This document shows positions 1-7,087 of a stretch of 14,503 bases of DNA, in pieces (the stretch's first letter is position 1; each line of letters opens with the position of its first letter). The translations under genes and the position numbers were made by a program. The stretch comes from PNKC01 sp039917655 (lineage in GTDB: Bacteria; Chloroflexota; Dehalococcoidia; Tepidiformales; Tepidiformaceae). The notes under the pieces were generated by a model that had not been told where the DNA came from, ran no database searches, and was given only the letters and a program-made list of their open reading frames with translations. The DNA is taken from contig JBDSJC010000142.1 in assembly GCA_039917655.1 (NCBI GenBank), positions 1 through 14,503 of the forward strand, written 5' to 3'.

Positions 1-93
1 CGATTTCTGTGGACACGGCCAGAGAGCCGCCCCTATGATTGCGCCCGCCGACCGGCCCCACGACCCCTGATTACGACCGAGGTATCCGCCCCT
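1..93. other. Left-edge sequence before the recombinase gene
   Basis: No complete gene is visible here. Reading frame 1 is open from the window edge straight into the recombinase, frame 2 is open from the edge to a TGA at 68-70, and frame 3 stops at 36-38. Either of the last two could be the tail of an upstream gene, but about 20 codons are too few to identify anything. The 11-base string CCGCCCCTATG occurs twice (27-37 and 86-96), the second copy containing the recombinase start codon. No convincing promoter is seen. Confidence 0.3.
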
Positions 94-1026
94 ATGGACG
101 ATCCAATCGCCCAATTTTTGAACTTCCTCGCTGTTGAGAAGAACGCATCACCGAACACGATCGCCGCTTACCGGAATGACCTGGCGCAGTTCCTCAAATT
201 CATCTGCGGCAACTCCTCGGGCGCCCCGGACCTCCCGGCGATCAACGGCGAGACTCTCGTCCGCTACGTCGAGAGCCTGCGCAACAACGAGTACAAGGAC
301 GCCACGGTGGCCCGCAAAGTGGCCGCCGTGAAGTCGTTCTTCGGCTTCCTCTCGGCAGAGTCGGTGATCGACAGTGACCCCACCGAACAGCTGAAATCTC
401 CCCAGGTGGGCAAGTCTCTCCCACGTGCGCTGAGTGTCAGTGAAGTTGATGAACTGCTTGAGCAACCCGGGCGGCGCAACACTCCGGAGGCGCGCCGCGA
501 TAAGGCGATGCTTGAGTTGCTTTACGCCACCGGCCTGCGCGTCACCGAGCTGGTCTCGCTCGATGTGAGCGACATTGCCCTCGAAAGCGACCCGGTTACC
601 GTGCGTTGCCTGGGCAAGGGCGAACGCGAGCGAGTGCTGCCGCTGCACCAACGCCCGGTGGATGAACTGCGGCAGTACATCTTCCACGTGCGGCCCCGGT
701 TGGTGCGCAACCGGCGCGAACCGGCGCTCTTCGTCAACCGCCGGGGCGAACGGCTCACGCGCCAGGGATTCTGGCTGATTTTGAAGAACTACGCCCGCGA
801 AGCGAAGCTCGACAAGGCGATCACGCCGCACACCCTACGCCACACGTACGCGACGCACATGCTGTCTGGTGGTATGCCATTGCGTAATGTCCAGGACGCC
901 CTCGGCCATGCCAGCATCTCCACCACGCAGATCTACACGCACCTCACAGACGACCAGAAGCGCATCGAATACGACAAGGCGCATCCGCGCGCCCAGACGG
1001 CCACGGCCACGATGGCACAGCCGTAA
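94..1026 (+). CDS. xerD: Tyrosine site-specific recombinase, XerC/XerD type
   Basis: The 310-residue product has the length and two-domain layout of the Xer recombinases, which resolve chromosome dimers at dif sites by breaking and rejoining DNA strands through a tyrosine. Residues about 3-90 form the SAM-like core-binding domain, with the typical family opening in which a short helix is followed by SPNTIAAYRNDL. Residues about 110-290 form the catalytic domain. All six expected active-site residues are visible: R149 (TGLR), K175 (GKGE), H246 and R249 (HTLRH), H272 (LGH) and the nucleophile Y281 (IYTH). XerC and XerD cannot be told apart from one sequence, so the symbol is tentative. The ATG at 94 fits the family start, but the frame stays open to the window edge and no good Shine-Dalgarno precedes it. 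No integron, phage or att-like neighbours are seen, so a housekeeping Xer role is more likely than an integrase. A 44-base gap separates it from the HD-domain gene. Confidence 0.9.
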   Translation: MDDPIAQFLNFLAVEKNASPNTIAAYRNDLAQFLKFICGNSSGAPDLPAINGETLVRYVESLRNNEYKDATVARKVAAVKSFFGFLSAESVIDSDPTEQLKSPQVGKSLPRALSVSEVDELLEQPGRRNTPEARRDKAMLELLYATGLRVTELVSLDVSDIALESDPVTVRCLGKGERERVLPLHQRPVDELRQYIFHVRPRLVRNRREPALFVNRRGERLTRQGFWLILKNYAREAKLDKAITPHTLRHTYATHMLSGGMPLRNVQDALGHASISTTQIYTHLTDDQKRIEYDKAHPRAQTATATMAQP

Positions 1027-1058
1027 ATCTGAGTGCAGCGAGTCTTCGGACGGCCCGG

Positions 1059-1064
1059 TAAGCT
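1059..1064 (+). promoter_or_regulatory. TANNNT -10-like box for a leaderless start of the HD-domain gene
   Basis: TAAGCT lies exactly 6 bases (GAGGCA) before the ATG at 1071. A -10 box at that distance would place the transcription start on the start codon itself. The GAGG right before the ATG is only 2 bases away, too near to serve as a normal Shine-Dalgarno. No clear -35 is seen. The call rests mainly on the same geometry recurring at four other genes in this window. Confidence 0.45.
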
Positions 1065-1070
1065 GAGGCA

Positions 1071-1955
1071 ATGACCTCTGCCGCCGGGCTTTTCGCTGCC
1101 CTCCAGACGACGCCATGCCTGCCCGCCCTCCGCGCCCTGGACGATTCCGGTGAACTGACCCAGCTGCTCCCAGAACTCGAAGCTGGCCGCGGGTTTGGAC
1201 AGCCGGAACTCCACCACTTCGATGTCCTCCAGCACAACTTCGCGGCGGTGGGCGCGCTGGACCTTGTGCTGAGCGATGGTCAGGAGAATCGGGAGCTGCG
1301 TGAGGCGCTCGCCTGGGTGGACCTCGAAACCTCGTTCGACCACGAGGTGGATGGGCAGCCGCTTCTTGCGCTGACGCGGCTGGGCTGTTTACTACACGAC
1401 GTGGCCAAGCCGGCGACGGCAGCGCAGATCGAGGGGAGGCTACGATTCCCGCGGCACGGGCCCCGCGGCGCCGAGATGATGCTCGTTCGGCTCCCTCAAC
1501 TCGGGCTCGGCACGGAGGCGACGTTGCTGGTCTCCCGGCTGATTCGGTACCACCTGCGGCCGCGGGAACTGATCATCAACTGGCCGCCAAGCGACAGGGC
1601 GGTACGAAAGTTCGTCGCCGATTTAGACGGGCATGTGCTCCCCCTGATGCTCGTCAATCTCTGCGATGGGATGGCCACGCGCGGCCCGCACTACACGCGG
1701 GAGAACTTTCGGCGGCACTGCAACTTCCTCAACTATGTAGTCGCCCGCGCGTGGGCTGCGGACGAAGAGGGCGAACCACCGTTAATAACCGGTGATGATC
1801 TGATCGCCGAACTCGAGCTTTCCGGTGGACGCTTGTTGGGGGCTGTCCTAACATCGGTTCGCCGGTCCCAATTCGATGGCGCCATTTCCGACAGAGGCCA
1901 GGCGCTTGCGCTGGCGCGCTCAGTGCTCGCCACTTTGCCTGCCGACCAGGAATGA
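1071..1955 (+). CDS. HD-domain protein resembling the C-terminal half of CCA-adding enzyme / poly(A) polymerase
   Basis: The 294-residue protein matches the back half of bacterial tRNA nucleotidyltransferases. It has a short head (residues 8-45, ending LLPELEAG) like the tail of the tRNA-binding domain. The HD phosphohydrolase domain follows, with H48/H49 and H55 (HHFDVLQH), the H109-D110 doublet (LLHDVAKP), H129, H161 (RYHLRP) and D199 (NLCDGMATRG). The C-terminal segment PPLITGDDLIAEL (237-249) is typical of CCA-enzyme C-terminal domains. The nucleotidyltransferase head with its GSxxDxD site is absent, and nothing upstream supplies it, since the preceding gene is a complete recombinase. The HD residues look intact, so a metal-dependent phosphohydrolase or phosphodiesterase activity on RNA ends or nucleotides is plausible but unproven. 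The start is supported by the TAAGCT box 6 bases upstream. yajC follows after 33 bases. Confidence 0.8.
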   Translation: MTSAAGLFAALQTTPCLPALRALDDSGELTQLLPELEAGRGFGQPELHHFDVLQHNFAAVGALDLVLSDGQENRELREALAWVDLETSFDHEVDGQPLLALTRLGCLLHDVAKPATAAQIEGRLRFPRHGPRGAEMMLVRLPQLGLGTEATLLVSRLIRYHLRPRELIINWPPSDRAVRKFVADLDGHVLPLMLVNLCDGMATRGPHYTRENFRRHCNFLNYVVARAWAADEEGEPPLITGDDLIAELELSGGRLLGAVLTSVRRSQFDGAISDRGQALALARSVLATLPADQE

Positions 1956-1988
1956 CGCCGCCCCGCCGGACGAGCAGGAGAATCCATT

Positions 1989-2339
1989 ATGGCCGTGATG
2001 TGGAGCGTCATCTTCTACACCGTCCTCGCCGTGGCGGCCTTCTACTTCATCCTTCTGCAGCCTGTCCTGAAGAATCAGAAGATGCAGCGCAAAGCAGTCC
2101 GCGAAACGCGGGTTGGCGATGAGGTGGTGACCTCCGGCGGAATCATCGGCGAAGTGAAGGACGTTGTCAGCCCGGTGGACGGGCCGACCGAATACATCCT
2201 GGAGATCGCGCCGGGAGTCCGGGTCCGCGCAGTAGCGGACGCGATCTCGCGCCGTCTCACCACCCTGGAACCGGCCCCCGATGCGATGCCCGCGCGCACC
2301 GACGGGACAACCGGCGAGGTTTCTCAACCAAGTGCGTAG
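1989..2339 (+). CDS. yajC: Preprotein translocase subunit YajC
   Basis: This 116-residue inner-membrane protein is the small partner of SecD and SecF in the accessory complex that assists the SecYEG channel. One N-terminal membrane segment (about residues 4-24) is followed by the family signature: LLQPVLKNQKMQRK (about 23-36), then a cytoplasmic domain with VGDEVVTSGGIIGEVKDV (about 42-59), which is the most conserved part of YajC. The length is normal. An AGGAG Shine-Dalgarno at 1976-1980 precedes the ATG by 8 bases. The last bases overlap the likely start of secD, so the two are probably translationally coupled. The order yajC-secD-secF is the standard bacterial one, which makes the call secure. 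Confidence 0.95.
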   Translation: MAVMWSVIFYTVLAVAAFYFILLQPVLKNQKMQRKAVRETRVGDEVVTSGGIIGEVKDVVSPVDGPTEYILEIAPGVRVRAVADAISRRLTTLEPAPDAMPARTDGTTGEVSQPSA

Positions 2340-3750
2340 TACACAAACCGTTGTCCTCTTCCTCTGCGTCATGGCGCTCACGGCGCTCGCCCTGGTGGCC
2401 ATCTGGCCCAGCGACCCGAACCGATACCTCCCGGGCAACTTCTGGCCGGAAGGCAAGGGCATCAAGATCGGCAGCTACGAGCGCGAAACGATGCGCCTCG
2501 GCCTGGACCTGCGTGGCGGCGCCTACCTGGCGCTCGAGGCGGACCCGCCGGCCAACTACGACGGTGACCTCGCCAAAGCGATCGATGGCGCGAAGAACGT
2601 GGTGGAGAAGCGCGTGAACTCCCTCGGCGTGAGCGAAGCCGAGGTGCAGAAGGCGAGCGGCAACCGGATCGTCGTGCAGATTCCGGGCGTGACGCTCGCC
2701 GAAGCGCAGCAGCAGGTTGGAAAGACGGCGGCGCTCAAGTTCCAGAGCTTCGATGCCCAGAACAACCTGGTTGATGCGACAGGCGTGATTGACGTCAATG
2801 GCCAGAAACAGACCGTGGCGATGACGGGCCAGCACCTCAAAAACAACACTTTCCCGACGCGCCAAGGGACCACCTTCGCGATTAGCTTCGAGACCACCGG
2901 CACAGGGTCGCAGCTGCTTGAACAGATCACCACGAAGGCCGTCCAGTTCCCGCAGGGGAGCGCCCAGAACCAACTGGTGATCACGTTGGACGGGACGGTT
3001 ATCTCGCAGGCGAACGTGATCTCCGTGATCTCCGGGCAGGGCCAGATCACTGGCCAGCCAAGCTTTGCGGAATCGACCAAGCTTTCGGACCTGCTGAACA
3101 ACGGCGCACTGCCGATCCCGCTCAAGGTCATTCAGTCGAGCGAAGTGAGTGCCACGCTCGGCGAGGATTCAGTGCTCGCCTCGGTGCACGCGGGCCAGGT
3201 AGGCCTGCTGGCCGTCATGCTCTTCATGATTCTCTACTACCGATTGCCGGGCGTCCTCGCCTCGCTCGCGCTGATTGTCTACACGACGCTGACGCTCACG
3301 GTGTTCAAGCTCTGGCCGATTACGCTCACGCTGTCGGGCATCGCGGCATTCGTCCTCTCCATCGGCATCGCCGTGGATGCCAACATTCTGATCTTCGAAC
3401 GGATGAAAGAGGAGTTGCGGCGCGGACGGACGTTGAACGCGGCAATCGACATTGGCTTCCGGCGGGCCTGGACTTCGATCCGCGACTCGAACGTCTCGAC
3501 ACTCATCACCTGCCTGATCCTCTACTGGTTCGGCAATCAGTTCGGGGCGTCGGTGGTTAAGGGCTTCGCGCTCACCCTGGCGATTGGAGTCGGGATCAGC
3601 ATGTTCTCGGCGATCACCGTGACCCGGACGTTCCTGAAAATGGTGCTGGGCACCCCGCTAGCCCGCAGCCACTGGCTGTTTAACGCCGAAGAGGTGAAGC
3701 ACGCGACACCCCGGTCGCGACGCACTGCCGCGGAAGCGCGAGGGGAATAG
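2332..3750 (+). CDS. secD: Protein translocase subunit SecD
   Basis: SecD works with SecF, using the proton motive force to pull translocating proteins out of the SecYEG channel on the outer face of the membrane. From the GTG at 2332 the product has 472 residues. It has an N-terminal membrane segment (about 5-25), the MRLGLDLRGG motif (54-63), an extracytoplasmic region to about 280, and five membrane segments between about 287 and 440. The conserved transmembrane aspartate is D349, in GIAVDANILIFER. The ATG at 2281 in the same frame would add 17 charged, proline-rich residues ahead of the membrane segment and lie deep inside yajC. The GTG start gives a typical SecD beginning and overlaps the yajC stop by 8 bases. 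A GAGG at 2316-2319 may serve as a distant Shine-Dalgarno. secF follows after 2 bases. Confidence 0.93.
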   Translation: MRSTQTVVLFLCVMALTALALVAIWPSDPNRYLPGNFWPEGKGIKIGSYERETMRLGLDLRGGAYLALEADPPANYDGDLAKAIDGAKNVVEKRVNSLGVSEAEVQKASGNRIVVQIPGVTLAEAQQQVGKTAALKFQSFDAQNNLVDATGVIDVNGQKQTVAMTGQHLKNNTFPTRQGTTFAISFETTGTGSQLLEQITTKAVQFPQGSAQNQLVITLDGTVISQANVISVISGQGQITGQPSFAESTKLSDLLNNGALPIPLKVIQSSEVSATLGEDSVLASVHAGQVGLLAVMLFMILYYRLPGVLASLALIVYTTLTLTVFKLWPITLTLSGIAAFVLSIGIAVDANILIFERMKEELRRGRTLNAAIDIGFRRAWTSIRDSNVSTLITCLILYWFGNQFGASVVKGFALTLAIGVGISMFSAITVTRTFLKMVLGTPLARSHWLFNAEEVKHATPRSRRTAAEARGE

Positions 3751-3752
3751 AG

Positions 3753-4751
3753 ATGCTCGATTTCGCAGGCAAACGCTGGTGGTACATCCTCGTCTCGGGG
3801 ATCCTCTTCGCTATCGCTTCCGGTGCGCTCCTCCTCTGGGGACTTCAGCCGGGCATCGAGTTCACCTCCGGTTCGTCATTCACTCTGGAGTTCACCGAGA
3901 AGACGGTCAGCCAGAACGAGTTGCGAGCACGGATGAAGGAGCTCGGCCACCCTGAGGCTCGCATCCAGGCTGAGAGCGGGAGCGGCTGTAGCCAGTGCTT
4001 CGTGGTCCGCACCCGCGAATTGGAGAACGCCCCCAACCTCGGCGCCGCCGCTGGCCCCGTGCCGTCCGGTGAGATCGATCAGATTGAGGCCGGCCTGCGC
4101 GAGAAGTTTGGCTCGCTCAACCGCAAGGACTTCTCCACGGTCTCCAGCACCGTCTCGAGCGAGATTGCCCGGAACGCCACGCTGGCCGTGCTGGCCGCCT
4201 GCGTTGCCATCCTGATCTACATCTCGATCGTGTTCCGCCAGGTGCCCAACCCGTGGCGTTACGGCACGGCAGCCATTGTTGCCGTCATGCACGATGCGGT
4301 GCTGGTCCTCGGCCTGTTCGCCATTCTCGGGGAGTTCCGTGGGACTGAAGTGGACACGGCGTTCATCACCGCCCTGCTCACGGTCATCGGCTTCTCAGTC
4401 CACGACACGATCGTGGTCTTCGACCGGATCCGCGAGACGGTTACCAACGACCCCTACATCCCGTTCGAAGAAGCAGTCAACGCGAGCATGACGGAGACGC
4501 TCGCCCGTTCGATCAACACCTCGTTCGTTGTGGTGCTCACCGTGCTGGCCATGCTGCTCATCGGCGGCGTCACCATCCGCAACTTCCTCATCGTGCTACT
4601 CGTGGGGATCATCTGCGGGACCTACAGCAGCATTGGAATCGCCAGCCAGATCCTGGTCGCCTGGGAGAACAACGACATCGGCAAGTTCATCAAGCGGATG
4701 CGGGGCAAGGGTCCGGGCGCGGACGGCGAGGCGGAGCCTGCCGTCGCCTGA
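3753..4751 (+). CDS. secF: Protein translocase subunit SecF
   Basis: SecF is the membrane partner of SecD. The 332-residue product has a first membrane segment (about 10-31), the GIEFTSGSSFTLEF motif (34-47; most SecF have GIDFTGG here), an extracytoplasmic domain to about 140, then five membrane segments. The proton-path residues are recognisable: D218 in GFSVHDTIVVFDRIRE and R252 in LARSINTS, corresponding to the functional Asp and Arg of characterised SecF proteins. A GAGGGGA Shine-Dalgarno at the end of secD precedes the ATG, and only 2 bases separate the two genes. An odd point is a CSQC motif (C79, C82) in the extracytoplasmic domain, not a standard SecF feature. Transcription ends at the hairpin at 4773-4803. 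Confidence 0.95.
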   Translation: MLDFAGKRWWYILVSGILFAIASGALLLWGLQPGIEFTSGSSFTLEFTEKTVSQNELRARMKELGHPEARIQAESGSGCSQCFVVRTRELENAPNLGAAAGPVPSGEIDQIEAGLREKFGSLNRKDFSTVSSTVSSEIARNATLAVLAACVAILIYISIVFRQVPNPWRYGTAAIVAVMHDAVLVLGLFAILGEFRGTEVDTAFITALLTVIGFSVHDTIVVFDRIRETVTNDPYIPFEEAVNASMTETLARSINTSFVVVLTVLAMLLIGGVTIRNFLIVLLVGIICGTYSSIGIASQILVAWENNDIGKFIKRMRGKGPGADGEAEPAVA

Positions 4752-4772
4752 CCCCGCCACCGTGCCGCCACA

Positions 4773-4803
4773 AGGGGCCCGCTTCGGCGGGCCTTTCGGG
4801 TTT
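4773..4803 (+). terminator. Rho-independent terminator after secF
   Basis: A perfect 7-base-pair stem GGCCCGC (4776-4782) / GCGGGCC (4787-4793) closes a TTCG tetraloop. G-U and A-U pairs extend it at the base, and TTTCGGGTTT follows. It sits between the convergent ends of secF (4751) and selB (4810). The T-rich side favours termination of the + strand operon, but the stem would also form in the selB transcript. Confidence 0.8.
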
Positions 4804-4809
4804 CCGCGG

Positions 4810-6651
4810 CTAGCGCAGGACGCGGGCATCGCCGACTCGGCGGGTGATTCGTTGGGCGTCGAGGTGTTCCAGCATTGCCTGGGCGTACTTTCGGCTGGTG
4901 CCGAACAGGTCGCGCACCTCCGCCAGGCTGACGCTGCCGTTCGCAGCGATGTGTTCTCGAATTTGTGCGTTGGCGGCAGCGAAGAATTGTGCGTCGAAGA
5001 CCACCCCGCCACCCGCGTCTACCACCAGGCCCTGCTCGACCAGATACGCGAGAAGCGACGGGGACGGCAGCTGCGCGGTTGGCGGGCTGGCGCCCCCGGT
5101 TTTCAGGGCCTGGAGGAAGTCGGCCGCCACCGCTGCCTGGGCGGTGGACAGCTCGATTTCGTAGCCAGAGTGCACTAGACCGTTGGCGCCGCGCTCTTCA
5201 AGGCGGCCGGCCGCGACCGCCTCGGCGACGATAAGGTCGAAGACCTGGGCATCGAGGGCCGAGGCGCTCCGAACATGCTCGCGAGGGGCGGCAGCCCGCA
5301 GGGAGTTCGCGTTGAGGAAGACGGCCGTGGATTCGACGACCCGCGCCACCGCCGAATCGAGCCATGGACGAGCGGCCAGGAGCGATCCACGCTGCACCAC
5401 CCGGCCCGTGGACACCCCGCTGGCCATCGCTTCGTTTATCTCGGCGGGTTCGAATCCGAGCGCCTTCCCGGCCCCATCCCTCGTCACCGGACGGGCGAGC
5501 AGCAGATCGAACAGCCGTTCCGCCGGGCTGCCCTGGAGCTGCCGATCGAGAGATGTGAGTGTTGGCTGGTAGTGACGGCGATGCTTACGAGGGTTTACCG
5601 CGACGATCAGTCCGCCGCCCACGGTGTCGTTCGGCGTGCGGATAACGCAGTGGTCGCCGCGGACCACGGCCACGGGCGACGTGAGTACGAATTGGGCCCA
5701 CGCTTCCTGGCCGGCCAGCAGCTCGTCGCAGTCCAGCAGGCGCAGCTTCGCCTCTGACTCCGATGTTGCGCTGAGGAACGTGACGCCAGCGTCGTGCGCC
5801 AGTGGGTGGCCGAGCAGCGCCGTCGCGCGGAAACGGACATCGACTACACGAACTGGCATGAGCGTACCGGGAAGGGCGAGGACCATGCCGCGCGTGATCT
5901 GATCAGCGTGCACGCCGCTGAGGTTGACGGCGGCACGGGTGCCCGGCTCCAGCCGGGAGACCTTGGTCTTATGGCGCTGCAAGCCGCGGATGCGAGCCTT
6001 GAGGCGCCCCGGTTGGAGCTCGACCTCCTGGCCAACCTCCAGGGCGCCATCGACGAGCGTGCCGGTAATCACGGCGCCGAACCCCTGGATGGAAAATGCG
6101 CGGTCGATCGGTACGCGCGGGCGGCCAAGGTCTCGCTTGGAGGGAGTGCCTTCAAGCGCGGAGTCGATAGCGGAGAGCAGAGCCGGAAGGCCCTCTCCAG
6201 AGACAGCCGAGAGGCGGACGACTGGTGCGCCAGCGAGGCGCGTCCCGCGCAGTGTGTCTTCTAGCTCGGCCTCCACGAGGTCGAGGTAGTCTGGCTCGAC
6301 GAGGTCCGCTTTCGAAATGACGACGATGCCCGCTGGTACGTCCAGCAGATCGAGGATGGCGAGGTGTTCGCGGGTCTGGGGCATCGGTCCTTCATCGGCG
6401 GCCACCACCAGCAACGCGAGATCGACGCCGCCCGCTCCCGCGAGCATGTTCTTGATGAACCGTTCGTGGCCGGGCACATCGACGATGCTCACCTCTCGGC
6501 CGGAGGGCAGCGTCAGCCAGGCGAAGCCGAGCTCGATGGTCAGTCCGCGTTCCTTCTCCTCGCGCAGGCGGTCCGGGTCAATGCCGGTGAGCGCGCGGAC
6601 AAGCGTGCTCTTGCCGTGATCGACGTGTCCGGCGGTACCGATGACGTACAT
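4810..6651 (-). CDS. selB: Selenocysteine-specific elongation factor SelB
   Basis: SelB is the GTPase that brings selenocysteinyl-tRNA to UGA codons marked by a SECIS hairpin. The 613-residue length matches E. coli SelB. The G domain has GHVDHGKS (8-15), ERGLTIELGFAW (35-46), DVPGHERF (58-65) and SKAD (113-116). EF-Tu-like beta domains follow to about residue 350. The C-terminal mRNA-binding winged-helix region ends with the diagnostic TSRKYAQAMLEHLD (585-598) and RITRRVGDARVLR, which separates it from EF-Tu and IF-2. The gene stands alone: no selA, selD, tRNA-Sec or selenoprotein is seen in the window. The ATG at 6649-6651 lacks a Shine-Dalgarno but has a TAGACT box 6 bases upstream, suggesting a leaderless transcript. 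It is divergent from the HEPN gene and convergent with secF. Confidence 0.95.
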   Translation of the reverse strand: MYVIGTAGHVDHGKSTLVRALTGIDPDRLREEKERGLTIELGFAWLTLPSGREVSIVDVPGHERFIKNMLAGAGGVDLALLVVAADEGPMPQTREHLAILDLLDVPAGIVVISKADLVEPDYLDLVEAELEDTLRGTRLAGAPVVRLSAVSGEGLPALLSAIDSALEGTPSKRDLGRPRVPIDRAFSIQGFGAVITGTLVDGALEVGQEVELQPGRLKARIRGLQRHKTKVSRLEPGTRAAVNLSGVHADQITRGMVLALPGTLMPVRVVDVRFRATALLGHPLAHDAGVTFLSATSESEAKLRLLDCDELLAGQEAWAQFVLTSPVAVVRGDHCVIRTPNDTVGGGLIVAVNPRKHRRHYQPTLTSLDRQLQGSPAERLFDLLLARPVTRDGAGKALGFEPAEINEAMASGVSTGRVVQRGSLLAARPWLDSAVARVVESTAVFLNANSLRAAAPREHVRSASALDAQVFDLIVAEAVAAGRLEERGANGLVHSGYEIELSTAQAAVAADFLQALKTGGASPPTAQLPSPSLLAYLVEQGLVVDAGGGVVFDAQFFAAANAQIREHIAANGSVSLAEVRDLFGTSRKYAQAMLEHLDAQRITRRVGDARVLR

Positions 6652-6657
6652 CAGGCG

Positions 6658-6663
6658 AGTCTA
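6658..6663 (-). promoter_or_regulatory. TANNNT -10-like box for selB
   Basis: Read on the - strand, TAGACT is followed by 6 bases (CGCCTG) and then the selB ATG. No Shine-Dalgarno lies upstream of selB. No good -35 is seen. It mirrors an identical hexamer at 6691-6696 serving the divergent gene. Confidence 0.5.
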
Positions 6664-6690
6664 CAGGCGCAACGCGGGAGGGTGCTGGGG

Positions 6691-6696
6691 TAGACT
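6691..6696 (+). promoter_or_regulatory. TANNNT -10-like box for the HEPN gene
   Basis: TAGACT is followed by 6 bases (GAGACG) and then the GTG at 6703, the same spacing as on the selB side. With its neighbours it forms a 7-base inverted repeat, AGTCTAC (6658-6664) and GTAGACT (6690-6696). It supports the GTG at 6703 as the true start. Confidence 0.5.
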
Positions 6697-6702
6697 GAGA
6701 CG

Positions 6703-7087
6703 GTGGCGTATCAATGGCGAAACTGGCTGGACCTCGCGGCGGGGGCACCTCACCAATGCCCAGGTCGCGCTTGACAACAACGGCTATTACGTGACAGCAC
6801 TGTTGGGCCAACAAGCTGCCGAACAGGCCCTCAAGGGGCTCTGGCTGGTTGCGGCGGACGGCCTTCCACCTCGGACGCACAATCTCGTCGAACTTGCGAC
6901 CCACCTCGAAGCGCCATCCGTTGTAGTCGATGCCGCCGGTCGATTAAATCCGCACTTCTTCGCCACCCGATACCCGGACGTGGCGCAAGGGAATCCAATG
7001 GCAAACTACACGAAGCAAATCGCCGCCGACCTGTTGAAGGACGCGCGAGAAGTGGTGGACTGGTGCTCAAGCCGCCTGCCATCCTGA
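6703..7087 (+). CDS. HEPN-domain protein, frameshifted near its N-terminus
   Basis: HEPN proteins of this type pair with small nucleotidyltransferases in toxin-antitoxin-like modules. Starting at GTG 6703, frame 1 reads VAYQWRNWLDLAAG and then goes out of frame, stopping at 6774. Frame 2 picks up with HLTNAQVALDNNGYYVTALL and runs to TGA 7085-7087. The switch falls in a run of five Gs (6741-6745). Removing one G joins the halves into a 127-residue protein with a normal HEPN opening (WxxxA...L..A), QQAAEQALKGLWL, RTHNLVEL and a late RYPD. The frame-2 ORF can be extended back to an ATG at 6641, but those residues are arginine-rich, unlike HEPN, and overlap selB. No Rx4-6H ribonuclease motif is seen; the nearest is RLNPH (Rx3H), so toxicity is doubtful. 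It overlaps the next gene by 25 bases. The gene may be a true frameshift mutant or a sequencing error; I cannot tell which. Confidence 0.75.

Noticed and set aside
148..831. A 227-codon - strand frame inside the recombinase gene
   Set aside because: It is antisense to a recombinase with all six active-site residues and has no recognisable motif.
94..1026. Recombinase as an integrase marking a mobile element
   Set aside because: The neighbours are housekeeping genes (yajC-secDF), no att-like repeats or phage genes are seen, and length and motifs fit a chromosomal Xer protein.
4528..5178. A 216-codon + strand frame across the end of secF, the terminator and the end of selB
   Set aside because: It crosses a strong terminator hairpin and overlaps two secure genes; the translation shows no family features.
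6652..6702. Possible tRNA-Sec gene next to selB
   Set aside because: The spacer is only 51 bases, too short for a tRNA of about 90-100 bases, and shows no acceptor stem or T-loop sequence.
6641..6745. N-terminal extension of the HEPN protein from ATG 6641
   Set aside because: It overlaps selB, has an arginine-rich composition unlike HEPN, and the true first helix is readable in the other frame from GTG 6703.
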